Positions 40,671 to 48,804 of a stretch of 64,000 nucleotides of DNA are shown here, one piece after another. This DNA comes from Serratia sp. Ag1 (GTDB lineage: Bacteria; Pseudomonadota; Gammaproteobacteria; Enterobacterales; Enterobacteriaceae). Location of the stretch: the NCBI RefSeq assembly GCF_000743355.1, contig NZ_JQEI01000015.1, positions 62,001 through 126,000 on the forward strand. Direction: 5' to 3'. The notes under the pieces were generated by a model. That model was not told the DNA's origin. It saw nothing but the letters and a program-made list of their open reading frames with translations, and did no database searches. Both the position numbers and the translations under genes were made by a program. Position 1 is the first letter of the stretch. The number at the start of each line of letters is the position of its first letter.

Positions 40671-43600
40671 GTGCAACTGGGTGCCGGACACGATGTGAAT
40701 ATCACCGCAGGCAACGTCTCTGCCGGTGACAAGCTCAGTGTGGCGGCGGGTAACGATATCAATATTCAGCATGGTATCGACAGCACTACACTGGACCAGC
40801 ATTACAAGGCCACCGGCAGCAGCGGCATGCTCTCGAAAACCACCACCGAGTCGCGGGACACCCTCAGCCAGCAGAGCGTCAATGGCAGCCAGTTGAGTGG
40901 CGATAGCGTGAGCATGCAAGCCGGACGTGATTTAACCGTCACGGGCAGCAGCGTGGCGGCTACGCAGGATGTGAATTTGACCGCGGGTAACAACCTGAAC
41001 CTGCAGGCGGCGACCGAGCAGCGCGATGAAACCCATATGCTGCAGGAGAAGAAAAGCGGCCTCTCTGGTACTGGTGGCATCGGCTTCAGCTACGGCACCA
41101 ATGACACCAAAACCACCGATGATGGCAAATCCCAAACCAGCGTCGGCAGCACCGTGGGCAGTACTCAGGGGAATGTCACGTTGAATGCGGGTAATAGCCT
41201 GACGGTGCAAGGCTCTGATGTGCTGGCGGGGAAAGATATCAACCTGACCAGCAAGGAAGTGAATATCCTTGCCGCAGAAAACCAAAGCACCCAGAAGCAT
41301 GTGGTGGAGCAGAAGCAAAGCGGCCTGACGCTGGCGCTCTCCGGTACGGTGGGCAGTGCGGTGAGTTCGGCAGTCTCCAGCGCCAACGAGGCCAGCAAGG
41401 AGAGCAACGGGCGTCTCGCTGCCTTGCAGGGCATGAAAGCGGCATTGAGCGGGGTGCAGGCGGCTCAGGCGAATGAATTGCACAACGCCGGGGATGAAAA
41501 CACCAGCCTGGTGGGGCTGAACCTCTCCTACGGCAGCCAGTCGTCAAAATCTGAGCAGACCACGGTGCAATCACAGAGCCAGGGCAGCACCCTGACCGCA
41601 GGCAACACTCTGAATATCCGTTCGACCGGCACCGATATCAACGTGCAGGGTAGCCAGTTGCAGGCCGGGAAGGATATCAACCTGAATGCGGCGCGGGACG
41701 TCAATCTGCTGTCAGCCCAGAACACCCAAACTGTCGATGGCAAGAACGAAAACCATGGCGGCTCGGTGGGTGTGGGCGTGAACTTCGGTCAGGGCAAAAA
41801 CGGCCTGACGCTGAATGCCAGCGTGAACAAGGGCAAAGGTTCGGAAAGTGGCAATATGCTGACCCATACCGAGACCACGTTGAATGCCGGTAACAACCTC
41901 AATATCACCAGCGGACGCGACACCACTCTGACCGGCGCACAGGTGAGCGGTGAGAAGGTGACGATGGATGTCGGGCGCAATCTGACGCTCACCAGTGAGC
42001 GCGACAGCGACAACTACGACTCGAAACAGCAAAACGCCAGTGCAGGCGGCAGTGTTGGTTTCGGTTCTGCCAGTGGTTCGGTCAATCTGAGCCGCGACAA
42101 GATGCACTCCACTTACGATGCAGTGCAGGAGCAAACCGGGGTCTTCGCCGGCAAAGGCGGTTTCGACATTACGGTCGGCGAACATACCCAATTGAACGGG
42201 GCGGTTATCGGTTCGACAGCCACGGCAGACAAGAACAAACTGGATACCGGCACGTTGGGATTCAGCAATATCGAGAACCAGGCCGAGTACGATGTTGAGC
42301 ACCAGAGCGTGGGTATCAGCAGCGGTGGCCCTATCGGTGGGCAATTCGCGGGGAATATGGCCAACGGCCTGCTGACCGGGGTGAATGGCAGCGGTAGCGC
42401 CAGTTCAACCACCCAATCGGCGGTGAGTGAAGGCACCATTACTATCCGTGACCAGGCGAACCAGAAGCAGGACGTGGCAGACTTGAGCCGTGATGTAGAG
42501 AACGCCAACCCTGGGCTGGACAAAATCTTCGACAAGGAAAAGGAGCAGAACCGGCTGAAAGAAGCACAGCTTATTGGTGAAATCGGTAGCCAGGCGGCAG
42601 ATATTGCGCGGACGCAGGGGGATATCAACGGGCTGAAAGCGGCGAAAGAGAAGTACCCGGACAAGACAGCTGAGCAACTGCGTGAAACCCAAGCCTATAA
42701 AGATGCCATGAAGCAATATGGCACTGGCAGCTCACTACAGCAGGGTATTCAGGCGGCAACGGCGGCCATTCAGGGGCTTGCAGGCGGTGATATGGCTAAA
42801 GCCTTGGCGGGAGCAAGTGCGCCGTATCTGGCGGAAGTGATTCATAACATGACCACAGACGCCAACGGCAAGGTAAATACCGAAGCCAACCTGATGGCCC
42901 ACGCCGTTCTGGGCGCGGTGACCTCAGCCATTAATGGCAATAGCGCGTTAGCGGGAGCGAGCGGTGCGGTAATGGGTGAGTTCATTGCCCAGCAGATGTA
43001 CCCTGGTATCAAGCGTGAGGATTTGACGGAAGAACAGCGGCAGACTATCAGCGCCCTTGGCACCCTGGCTGCTGGGTTGGTTGGTGGCGTGGTGGGTGAT
43101 AGTAGTGCTAACGTTGTTGCGGGGGCACAGGCCGGGAAGAACTCGCTCGAGAACAATAACCTGAATGCCAATGATTTTGGTAAAGGCATGGCGGATTATG
43201 TACAGGCTGCAACATCCTGGAATCAATATGCGGAAGATAACAACCTGTCTCCAGAGCAGAAACAAGCCGGGTTAGATAAATTAGCAAAAGGAGATATGCC
43301 GGAAGGGCAAGATATCGCCAAAGTGATCGTCGATGGTTATGTGGATGGGGTGTTGATTGCTGGTGCGTGGTATCTGGGGCCAGCGGCATCGGCGGGTAAA
43401 GTTGTAGTGGGTTCTACGATAGGTAGTATCGCCAATGGCACCTATCAGTGGTATGACCTGAACCAGCCGGGTAATGAAAACAAGACCTGGGATTATAAGA
43501 GCAGTATTGGTGCGGCTGTCACAGGTGGCCTTGCTCCAGGGTGGGAAATCGGGGCCAATATCGGGATAGCGATGGGGGGATCGGTATTTAGTGATGGGCC

Positions 43601-43811
43601 AAATGTGGGAGCGCAACTTAGTTCCGGGTCTGGGGCATTCTTGGGGGGAGTTTTTGGGAAATATGTTCCTACTGTAGTTGATAAAATCATGGGTAGTAAC
43701 AAAGTTCCTAGTGTTGTTTATGATTATTGGGGAGGAGTAGCTTCTGAGTTTTCGTCAGGATTTATCAAAGAAGTAGCCAAACCAAAATCAGATACGGAAG
43801 GTAAGAAATGA
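40671..43811 (+). CDS. cdiA: CdiA C-terminal portion: FHA-2 repeats, pretoxin domain and toxin tail
   Basis: The 1046 readable residues run as follows. Haemagglutinin repeats of the type LTAGNNLNI and LQAGKDINL cover about 1-600. The pretoxin region follows to LENN (43146-43157), the variable-domain boundary equivalent to VENN. The toxin tail is 217 residues (43158-43811), glycine-rich and hydrophobic in stretches (VDGVLIAGAWYLGPAAS, IGSIANGTYQWYDL), ending KPKSDTEGKK. A membrane-active toxin is plausible, since its immunity protein is a small membrane protein. The GTG start is only where the frame opens; no signal or TPS domain exists, so this copy cannot be secreted as it stands. Confidence 0.85.
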   Translation: MQLGAGHDVNITAGNVSAGDKLSVAAGNDINIQHGIDSTTLDQHYKATGSSGMLSKTTTESRDTLSQQSVNGSQLSGDSVSMQAGRDLTVTGSSVAATQDVNLTAGNNLNLQAATEQRDETHMLQEKKSGLSGTGGIGFSYGTNDTKTTDDGKSQTSVGSTVGSTQGNVTLNAGNSLTVQGSDVLAGKDINLTSKEVNILAAENQSTQKHVVEQKQSGLTLALSGTVGSAVSSAVSSANEASKESNGRLAALQGMKAALSGVQAAQANELHNAGDENTSLVGLNLSYGSQSSKSEQTTVQSQSQGSTLTAGNTLNIRSTGTDINVQGSQLQAGKDINLNAARDVNLLSAQNTQTVDGKNENHGGSVGVGVNFGQGKNGLTLNASVNKGKGSESGNMLTHTETTLNAGNNLNITSGRDTTLTGAQVSGEKVTMDVGRNLTLTSERDSDNYDSKQQNASAGGSVGFGSASGSVNLSRDKMHSTYDAVQEQTGVFAGKGGFDITVGEHTQLNGAVIGSTATADKNKLDTGTLGFSNIENQAEYDVEHQSVGISSGGPIGGQFAGNMANGLLTGVNGSGSASSTTQSAVSEGTITIRDQANQKQDVADLSRDVENANPGLDKIFDKEKEQNRLKEAQLIGEIGSQAADIARTQGDINGLKAAKEKYPDKTAEQLRETQAYKDAMKQYGTGSSLQQGIQAATAAIQGLAGGDMAKALAGASAPYLAEVIHNMTTDANGKVNTEANLMAHAVLGAVTSAINGNSALAGASGAVMGEFIAQQMYPGIKREDLTEEQRQTISALGTLAAGLVGGVVGDSSANVVAGAQAGKNSLENNNLNANDFGKGMADYVQAATSWNQYAEDNNLSPEQKQAGLDKLAKGDMPEGQDIAKVIVDGYVDGVLIAGAWYLGPAASAGKVVVGSTIGSIANGTYQWYDLNQPGNENKTWDYKSSIGAAVTGGLAPGWEIGANIGIAMGGSVFSDGPNVGAQLSSGSGAFLGGVFGKYVPTVVDKIMGSNKVPSVVYDYWGGVASEFSSGFIKEVAKPKSDTEGKK

Positions 43812-44068
43812 TCAAGGATATTTATAGATATATTGCATTGTTTTTATACAGTTTTTTTTCTTCTGTACTAATGCTTCTAGTGCTGGGTTTTGCTATTTCT
43901 TCTTTTTATTATTTCAAAGAAGGCTCTTTTAATTTTCCTGCATCGCAGGTAAAACGAGCAATAGTATTCGGCTGTGTTGCTGGAAGTGCTATTACACTGT
44001 ATGTGTTAGTCGTTAATGTGATAAATAAATTTAGCACTAAAAAATCCCCCCCCGAAGATCCTAAGTAA
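43808..44068 (+). CDS. cdiI: CDI immunity protein, two-helix membrane type (CdiI-1)
   Basis: The 86-residue protein has two hydrophobic helices (about 8-34 and 50-72) and a basic, proline-rich end (KFSTKKSPPEDPK). The ATG overlaps the toxin stop (ATGA), the usual CdiA-CT/CdiI coupling. It is clearly related to the products at 48524 and 46654. Assignment as immunity is from position and family pattern. A/T-rich codon use contrasts with the cdiA repeats. Confidence 0.75.
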   Translation: MIKDIYRYIALFLYSFFSSVLMLLVLGFAISSFYYFKEGSFNFPASQVKRAIVFGCVAGSAITLYVLVVNVINKFSTKKSPPEDPK

Positions 44069-44078
44069 GCGAAATCAT

Positions 44079-44100
44079 CCCCGGCCAAAACTGGCCGGGG
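44079..44100 (+). terminator. hairpin after CdiI-1
   Basis: CCCCGGCCA pairs with TGGCCGGGG around a 4-nt loop (44079-44087 with 44092-44100). There is no T tract. The same hairpin, loop included, follows the immunity gene at 48524 (48774-48795), which shows the pairs were duplicated together with their ends. Confidence 0.6.
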
Positions 44101-44112
44101 GGTGTGGTTTCT

Positions 44113-44309
44113 ACAATGGGGGGGAATGCTGTTAGCGGAGGTGCATCCTACGCAACCAAACTGAGGTTACAGGGCAGTTCACTATCTCAAAAGACATGCT
44201 GCCCAGTAAAGTTCCAGGTGTTGTTGGTAATGTGGGCTCATCTCTTGCAACAGAGGGAACAAATGCTTTTACTCAAGAGCAGCTAAAAAATATCCAGGAG
44301 AAAAAATGA
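44113..44309 (+). pseudogene. orphan CdiA toxin-tail remnant 1
   Basis: Two successive frames are toxin-like: one with NAVSGGASYATK, then another with GQFTISKDMLPSKVPGVVG and ending LKNIQEKK. They are joined by a frameshift near 44165. The tail resembles the end of the main CdiA tail (KVPSVVYDYWGG). Its stop overlaps the ATG of the following immunity gene in ATGA. No delivery domain precedes it. Confidence 0.6.
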
Positions 44310-44548
44310 TGTTTTCAAAGAAAAGTATTATTAGATTTCTTTTGTTAAATATCATTTGGATATTTGTTATTTTTTTCATGGCTTCTGTCATGTTTTTCAT
44401 CATTAGAAGTTTTACTTGGTATGCCATTGGCGGAGATTTTCTTTTTTCTTTCATGGATGTCAAAAGAGCCTTCAAAGTGGCAATGTTAGTGGGGCCTGTT
44501 TGTGGGATGGGGCTTTGGGTTTTATATTGTCAACGTTCCCGTTCTTGA
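44306..44548 (+). CDS. orphan CDI immunity protein, C-terminus replaced (CdiI-2)
   Basis: The 80-residue product has two hydrophobic helices (about 10-32 and 52-72) in the same arrangement as the other small immunity proteins. It ends in [11 protein letters not shown] instead of the basic proline-rich tail. Its stop is 5 bp before a duplicated copy of the cdiA pretoxin region begins, so recombination probably cut off the original 3' end. AGGAG lies just upstream. Confidence 0.55.
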   Translation: MMFSKKSIIRFLLLNIIWIFVIFFMASVMFFIIRSFTWYAIGGDFLFSFMDVKRAFKVAMLVGPVCGMGLWVLYCQRSRS

Positions 44549-44552
44549 AACG

Positions 44553-45704
44553 AATCTTCGACAAAGAAAAAGAGCAAAACCGGCTGAAAGAAGCACGGCT
44601 CATCGGTGAAATCGGCAGCCAGGCGGCAGATATTGTGCGGACGCAGGGGGATATCAACGGGCTGAAAGCGGCGAAAGATAGGCATGCCCGTGGATAAACT
44701 GCGTGAAACCCAAATGCCATGAAGCGATACGGCACCGGTAGCTCACTGCAGCAGGGTATTCAGGCGGCCACGGCGGCCATTCAGGGACTGGCCGGTGGTG
44801 ATATGGCGAAAGCCTTGGCGGGAGCCAGTGCGCCGTATCTGGCGGAAGTGATCCACAAGCTGACCCTTGACCCCAGCAGAGAAGGGGGTGTCAACACGGA
44901 GGCCAACCTGATGGCGCACGCGGTACTGGGTGCGGTGACGGCTGCGGTTAATGGCAACAGCGCGTTAGCGGGAGCCAGCGGTGCAGTAATGGGTGAGTTT
45001 ATTGCCCAGCAGATGTATCCTGGTATCAAGCGTGAGGATCTGACGGAAGAACAACGGCAGACTATCAGCGCCCTTGGCACCTTGGCACCTTGGCTGCTGG
45101 GTTGGTTGGTGGCGTGGTGGGTGATAGTAGTGCTAATGTTGTTGCGGGGGCACAGGCGGGTAAGAACGCGCTCGAAAATAATAATTTGGGCTACGGTGGT
45201 TTAATTTCGCCACGTGTCCAGCAAGAGGCTTCACTGGCAATAGATTTGGGGCAGAAAGGAAAAAATGCAGAAGAGATAGGAAATGCTATCGACTCATCCC
45301 ATTTGGGGCCTTCTGGCGGCAGAGAATACAAAATCAAACCTAATGTAAAGGTCGAGGTTTCAGGTGGTGTGGGGCCTGCATTGAAGGGAGGGGCTGAGAT
45401 TAATAATGACTACCTATCTATTTCTACAGGGTATACGCAAGAATTTGGTGTTAAGGCCGGAGCTTCAGTAGGTATTGATTTTGGTCCATACTCGCCAGGG
45501 CTTTTTGGTGACATAAACCGTGATTACTCAACTAGTATTGGCTTTGGCGCTGGCTCTATAGGGGTATCTGCGGGGAAAGATGGATTTTCTTTTTCTGTTG
45601 GACCAAGTATTGGTTTAACTGGTTCTTCTACTGGATCTCAAAATGAAAAAATAGATCTGAACGGGGACTCTACTAAGGAGATATATCATCATGATTTCAA
45701 ATGA
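44553..45704 (+). pseudogene. orphan CdiA pretoxin domain and toxin tail 2
   Basis: From 44553 the sequence duplicates the pretoxin part of cdiA (about 42524-43157), with a small deletion near 44680 and a second frameshift at 45073-45096. The frame after that is intact: AGAQAGKNALENN (LENN at 45171-45182), then a 173-residue tail unlike the main one. That tail is rich in Gly/Ser with alternating strand-like segments (FGVKAGASVGIDFGPYSPG, IGVSAGKDGFSFSVGPSIG). It overlaps its immunity gene by 14 nt. The toxic activity is not recognisable. Confidence 0.75.
45073..45096 (+). repeat. 8-bp tandem duplication causing a frameshift
   Basis: CTTGGCAC occurs twice in tandem (45073-45080, 45081-45088) and is followed by CTTGGCTG. 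The homologous cdiA position near 43060 has one copy. The extra 8 bp shifts the frame of the duplicated pretoxin domain. Confidence 0.85.
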
Positions 45705-46152
45705 TATCATACTCAATGTATCATCATTATTTATGCTGCTTTTTTTACTGTCATGGGGAGCATGTTTTTTTATTTTTGTATATAGAAGACTTGATGGTCC
45801 TAAAGTGGGAAGAGATTCACTTATTTATTTTAATTTCATGTTCTTTAAAAATGATTTTTTATCAAACATTGCATTGAGTTTCCTTTTTTTTGGCTATATG
45901 GCGGCAGCAGCTTTTGAATATAGAAGGGAGTTTAATGATTTAATTTTGATGGCTAACCTGGCTGGGGGTATGTCACTTTTTCTCTTTGCAATATATGGAA
46001 GATGTTTTTATAAAGGAATCATTGATGATAAGAAACCATTCTTTTTCATTAAGATTTTTTTGACCGAATTTGATTTATCCTTCGGTTCAACCTTCCTTTG
46101 GTTATCGAGATTAACATATGTAACATGGTTGCTTATGCTTATTCGTGGCTGA
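45691..46152 (+). CDS. probable immunity protein for toxin tail 2, four-helix membrane protein
   Basis: The 153-residue product has about four membrane helices (7-27, 52-74, 86-108, 130-150) and A/T-rich codon use. It starts inside the end of toxin tail 2, as CdiI genes do. It is unrelated in sequence to the two-helix immunity proteins nearby, which matches the different toxin tail. Homology to the main toxin resumes 6 bp after its stop, so its own 3' end may also have been set by recombination. Confidence 0.6.
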   Translation: MISNDIILNVSSLFMLLFLLSWGACFFIFVYRRLDGPKVGRDSLIYFNFMFFKNDFLSNIALSFLFFGYMAAAAFEYRREFNDLILMANLAGGMSLFLFAIYGRCFYKGIIDDKKPFFFIKIFLTEFDLSFGSTFLWLSRLTYVTWLLMLIRG

Positions 46153-46657
46153 GCTGAACCAAGATATTTCGAAAGTGATCGTTGATGGTTATGTGAATGG
46201 TGTACTTATTGCCAGTGCGTGGTATCTGGGGCCAGCGGCATCGGTGGGTAAAGTTGTAGTGGGTTCTACGATAGGCAGTATCGCCAATGGCACCTATCAG
46301 TGGTATGACCTGAATCAGCCGGGCAATGAAAATAAGACCTGGGACTATAAAGGTAGTATTGGTGCAGCTGTCACAGGTGGTCTTGCTCCTGGGCGGGGCA
46401 TTTGGGCGAATACCGGGATAGCAATGGGCGGGTCGGTATTTAGTGATGGGCCAAATGTGGGAGCACAACTAAGTTCTGGAGCTGGTGCATTTTTGGGCGG
46501 AGGATTTGGAGAGTTGGCTCCTATCGCTCTGAAACCTATTTTTGGTAATTCGTCTGGTTTTGTTGGTGACGTTGGTGGAGCCTTTGTGTCCGAGGTAATT
46601 AGTAACGGAATGAAAAACTATAAAAGCAGTGATGAGAAAAAGGATGAGAAAAAATGA
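46145..46657 (+). CDS. orphan CdiA toxin tail 3
   Basis: The 170 residues repeat the main CdiA tail from QDISKVIVDGYV onward with few changes for about 120 residues (IGSIANGTYQWYDLNQPGNE). They then diverge completely in the last 45 (ELAPIALKPIFGNSSGFVGD, ending SSDEKKDEKK). No pretoxin or delivery domain precedes it. The GTG at 46145 is only the point where the frame opens. The stop overlaps the next immunity gene in ATGA. It is a silent cassette that could replace the end of the main toxin by recombination (inference). Confidence 0.7.
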   Translation: MAELNQDISKVIVDGYVNGVLIASAWYLGPAASVGKVVVGSTIGSIANGTYQWYDLNQPGNENKTWDYKGSIGAAVTGGLAPGRGIWANTGIAMGGSVFSDGPNVGAQLSSGAGAFLGGGFGELAPIALKPIFGNSSGFVGDVGGAFVSEVISNGMKNYKSSDEKKDEKK

Positions 46658-46911
46658 AAAAGAAAATAACGCTCCCTCTATTAATTTGGGGGATTATTTA
46701 CTGTTTTGTTTGTTTTTTCATTCTTGGAGTAGTGATTCAATGTGGGATTGTTTTCATGCATGAAGGGCATTTCCTTATTGGTAGGAAAAAACTGATTGAT
46801 ACTTTAGTATTGAGTGGAATCGCTGGTTCTGCTGCCGGTCTAGGCTCTTGGATTTTTGCAAAGATTGATGAATATAAAGCCCGAAAAAAACCTCCCACTG
46901 ATCTTGAGTAA
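46654..46911 (+). CDS. orphan CDI immunity protein for toxin tail 3 (CdiI-3)
   Basis: The 85-residue product has two hydrophobic helices (about 7-30 and 47-66) and a basic proline-containing tail (EYKARKKPPTDLE) like CdiI-1. The helices and the segment between them differ much more than the tail does. It overlaps the toxin-tail stop by ATGA and is followed by a strong hairpin at 46919-46945. Confidence 0.7.
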   Translation: MKKKITLPLLIWGIIYCFVCFFILGVVIQCGIVFMHEGHFLIGRKKLIDTLVLSGIAGSAAGLGSWIFAKIDEYKARKKPPTDLE

Positions 46912-46918
46912 GTAAAAC

Positions 46919-46945
46919 CAACCCCGGCCATTTAAGCCGGGGTTG
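46919..46945 (+). terminator. hairpin after CdiI-3
   Basis: CAACCCCGGC (46919-46928) pairs perfectly with GCCGGGGTTG (46936-46945), with a 7-nt loop and a weak T tail. Confidence 0.6.
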
Positions 46946-47065
46946 TGTAATGTTACGGTGATATGGTAATCGAATTACAAAGGACTTTGATCTTGTTGTC
47001 AGGATCTTTAAAGAGTTCTTCGATACTGGCAATGTATCAACGGATCTTCTAAACTGAAATTATAG

Positions 47066-47095
47066 CCCCAGCCAATCGGCTGGGGTTCTTGCTTT
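47066..47095 (+). terminator. rho-independent terminator
   Basis: CCCCAGCC pairs with GGCTGGGG (47066-47073 with 47078-47085), followed by TTCTTGCTTTT. It may also stop minus-strand reading from the symE remnant. The stretch 46946-47065 holds no gene I can see. Confidence 0.75.
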
Positions 47096-47195
47096 TACGC
47101 CCTGAAAACTTCCCCTTCCCGCTTTTGCAACCGGAGCACTCCGGGCGCAGCGGTCACCTCAAGCTGTTCAGCACTGGCAATGCCGGACTCGGTGT

Positions 47196-47460
47196 TCATG
47201 CGTTCCCTTCTGTGGCGGGAGTGGTGCGGATAATCAGTTGGCCGTGTTCGGCGGTAATGCTCGCCGGTTGGCCCTGGGTAAACCCCAATGCTTCCAGCCA
47301 TTGTCCCTTGATGGTCAGTTGCGGCAATGGGTTCGGCCTGCCGCTGTTGGTGCGGTATCCGCTGGATACAGGCGATACTGGGCCATGCGAGTATCGAATC
47401 GACGCAAATCTATACGCAAGTGAGTATCCGGGCGTTGCAGGCGGTTCATGCTTCTACGCA
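47196..47460 (-). pseudogene. SymE-like toxin remnant
   Basis: Read on the minus strand, one frame contains TNSGRPNPLPQLTIKGQWLE, then ALGFTQGQPASITAEHGQLI. This is the hallmark core of SymE-family (AbrB-fold) type I toxins. The frame has no start and a TAG just upstream, and a plausible N-terminal part (MNRLQRPDTHLRIDLRRFD) sits in a neighbouring frame. The gene is therefore frameshifted. symE genes are often found beside Rhs and CDI loci. Confidence 0.65.
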
Positions 47461-47559
47461 TCCGGCGGAGCAGTCGGAGAGTGAGCAGGTTGATGATAAT
47501 GAGTAAGTCTGAAATACTAACAGTTATTAACTGATAGTAATCCTGATGGAGAAAATACG

Positions 47560-47823
47560 ATGCCAACCAGCGTGGCCCTGAGCCCCTACTTCGAGGCGTT
47601 TATCCGGGAACAGATAGAAAGCGGACGCTACAACAATACCAGCGAAGTTATCCGTGCTGGACTCCGTGCACTGGAGGAGCGTGAACAACAGATGAAACTG
47701 GAATCACTGCAAAAAGCGGTCAATGCAGGCATAAACAGCGGCGAAAGCAAGGATGCAGAAGTGGTGTTCAGCCGACTGACGCGTAAATACCGGCGCATGG
47801 CAGAAGGTGAGCGGAGCGAATGA
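47560..47823 (+). CDS. ParD-family antitoxin
   Basis: The 87-residue product has a ribbon-helix-helix N-terminus (SVALSPYFEAFIREQIESGR, YNNTSEVIRAGLRALEERE) typical of ParD, and a C-terminal toxin-binding segment. It overlaps the toxin gene by ATGA and should repress the pair. The TA pair sits inside the CDI array and may stabilise it. Confidence 0.9.
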   Translation: MPTSVALSPYFEAFIREQIESGRYNNTSEVIRAGLRALEEREQQMKLESLQKAVNAGINSGESKDAEVVFSRLTRKYRRMAEGERSE

Positions 47824-48125
47824 AGCTGAGTTTATCGCCACTGGCAGAGCATGATATAGAAGCCATCGGCGACTATATCGCCCAGGATAATCCGTTAAGG
47901 GCGATGAGCTTTACCGAGGAGTTGTATCAGCAATGCCTGCTGATAAGTGAATCGCCAGCCGTTTACCGTGAGAGGCCAGAGCTGGGCCATAGGATAAGAA
48001 GTTGTGCTTACGGGCGTTACCTTATCGTGTTCAGCGTTAATGATGTTGAAGTGAGAATAGAACGGGTGCTGCACGGAGCCCGAGATATCAGCCTGTTGTT
48101 CCCGGAGCCGCCTGAGAGTCCGTAA
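47820..48125 (+). CDS. ParE-family toxin
   Basis: The 101-residue RelE/ParE-fold protein has the ParE pattern LSPLAEHDIEAIGDYIAQDN, RPELGHRIRSCAYGRYLIVF and RIERVLHGARDISLLF. ParE toxins typically inhibit DNA gyrase. It is intact and preceded by its antitoxin. Confidence 0.9.
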   Translation: MKLSLSPLAEHDIEAIGDYIAQDNPLRAMSFTEELYQQCLLISESPAVYRERPELGHRIRSCAYGRYLIVFSVNDVEVRIERVLHGARDISLLFPEPPESP

Positions 48126-48347
48126 GCTCTCTGCCAGTGTGTTGGCGAGTGCCCTGGCATCCGCTTGCGGAGGCTCGCCGCCCCGCACCTGGCAGGCGCC
48201 GATGCCATTGATGTGTGAGTAGTTGCTCTTTAACAGGTAGGGGAAAATGGCGTCGTGGGCGTAAAAGTCGCGTCGGGGCAAAAAGTTGTCTGCGCCAAAA
48301 TGCACTGGCGAAAAGGGGTTGTAACTGGCTGACGGGACAGGGAAAAA

Positions 48348-48527
48348 GTGAGTTCGGCAGTAGTCTTCACGACGGAGCATGTTGTTGTGGAGAATAACGT
48401 TCCAGGTTTTGTATTTGATGCTGTAGGCTCTCTCGGAACTGAGTTTTTGGGAGGGCACATAAAGAACGCATCAAATCCTCCAACAGCTACGGACATACAA
48501 ACGGATAAACAGGAAAATAAAAAATGA
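48348..48527 (+). pseudogene. orphan CdiA toxin-tail remnant 4
   Basis: The last about 45 codons (ENNVPGFVFDAVGSLGTEFLG, ending DKQENKK) resemble the ends of the other toxin tails, with the shared VPGxV pattern. The sequence before 48348 is not toxin-like, so only the 3' end survives. The stop overlaps the following immunity ATG (ATGA). The stretch 48126-48347 has no recognisable gene. Confidence 0.55.
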
Positions 48528-48763
48528 TTATTTACTTTAATTTATTCATGTTTTTTCGCATATTGGTGTGTTTTTTCCTTGGTGCTGTAGCGTCACTGTA
48601 TATATATATTACAAAGGGTTATTTTTACATACCTCTTGGGCAGATAAAACGAGCAATAGTATTCGGTTGCGTTGCTGGAAGTACAATCACACTGTATGCA
48701 TTAGTCGTTAATGTAATAGATAAATTTAGTACCAAAAAATCTCCCCCTACAAATCCTGAGTAA
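48524..48763 (+). CDS. orphan CDI immunity protein (CdiI-4)
   Basis: The 79-residue product has two hydrophobic helices (about 5-27 and 44-66). Its C-terminal half, from QIKRAIVFGCVAGSTITLYA to KSPPTNPE, is nearly identical to CdiI-1 at 43808, while the N-terminal 35 residues differ. That mosaic suggests exchange between copies. It is followed by a hairpin identical to that after CdiI-1. Confidence 0.65.
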   Translation: MIIYFNLFMFFRILVCFFLGAVASLYIYITKGYFYIPLGQIKRAIVFGCVAGSTITLYALVVNVIDKFSTKKSPPTNPE

Positions 48764-48773
48764 GCAAAATCAT

Positions 48774-48795
48774 CCCCGGCCAAAACTGGCCGGGG
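48774..48795 (+). terminator. hairpin after CdiI-4
   Basis: CCCCGGCCA and TGGCCGGGG flank AAAC, the same hairpin and loop as at 44079-44100. Confidence 0.6.
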
Positions 48796-48804
48796 ATGTG
48801 ACTT

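Noticed and set aside
47089-47484. 131-codon plus-strand frame after CdiI-3
   Set aside because: The opposite strand encodes the recognisable SymE core, so this frame is its shadow.
47895-48458. 187-codon minus-strand frame across parE and the following gap
   Set aside because: It runs antisense to parE and to the toxin-tail remnant, matches no family I know, and has no convincing ribosome site.
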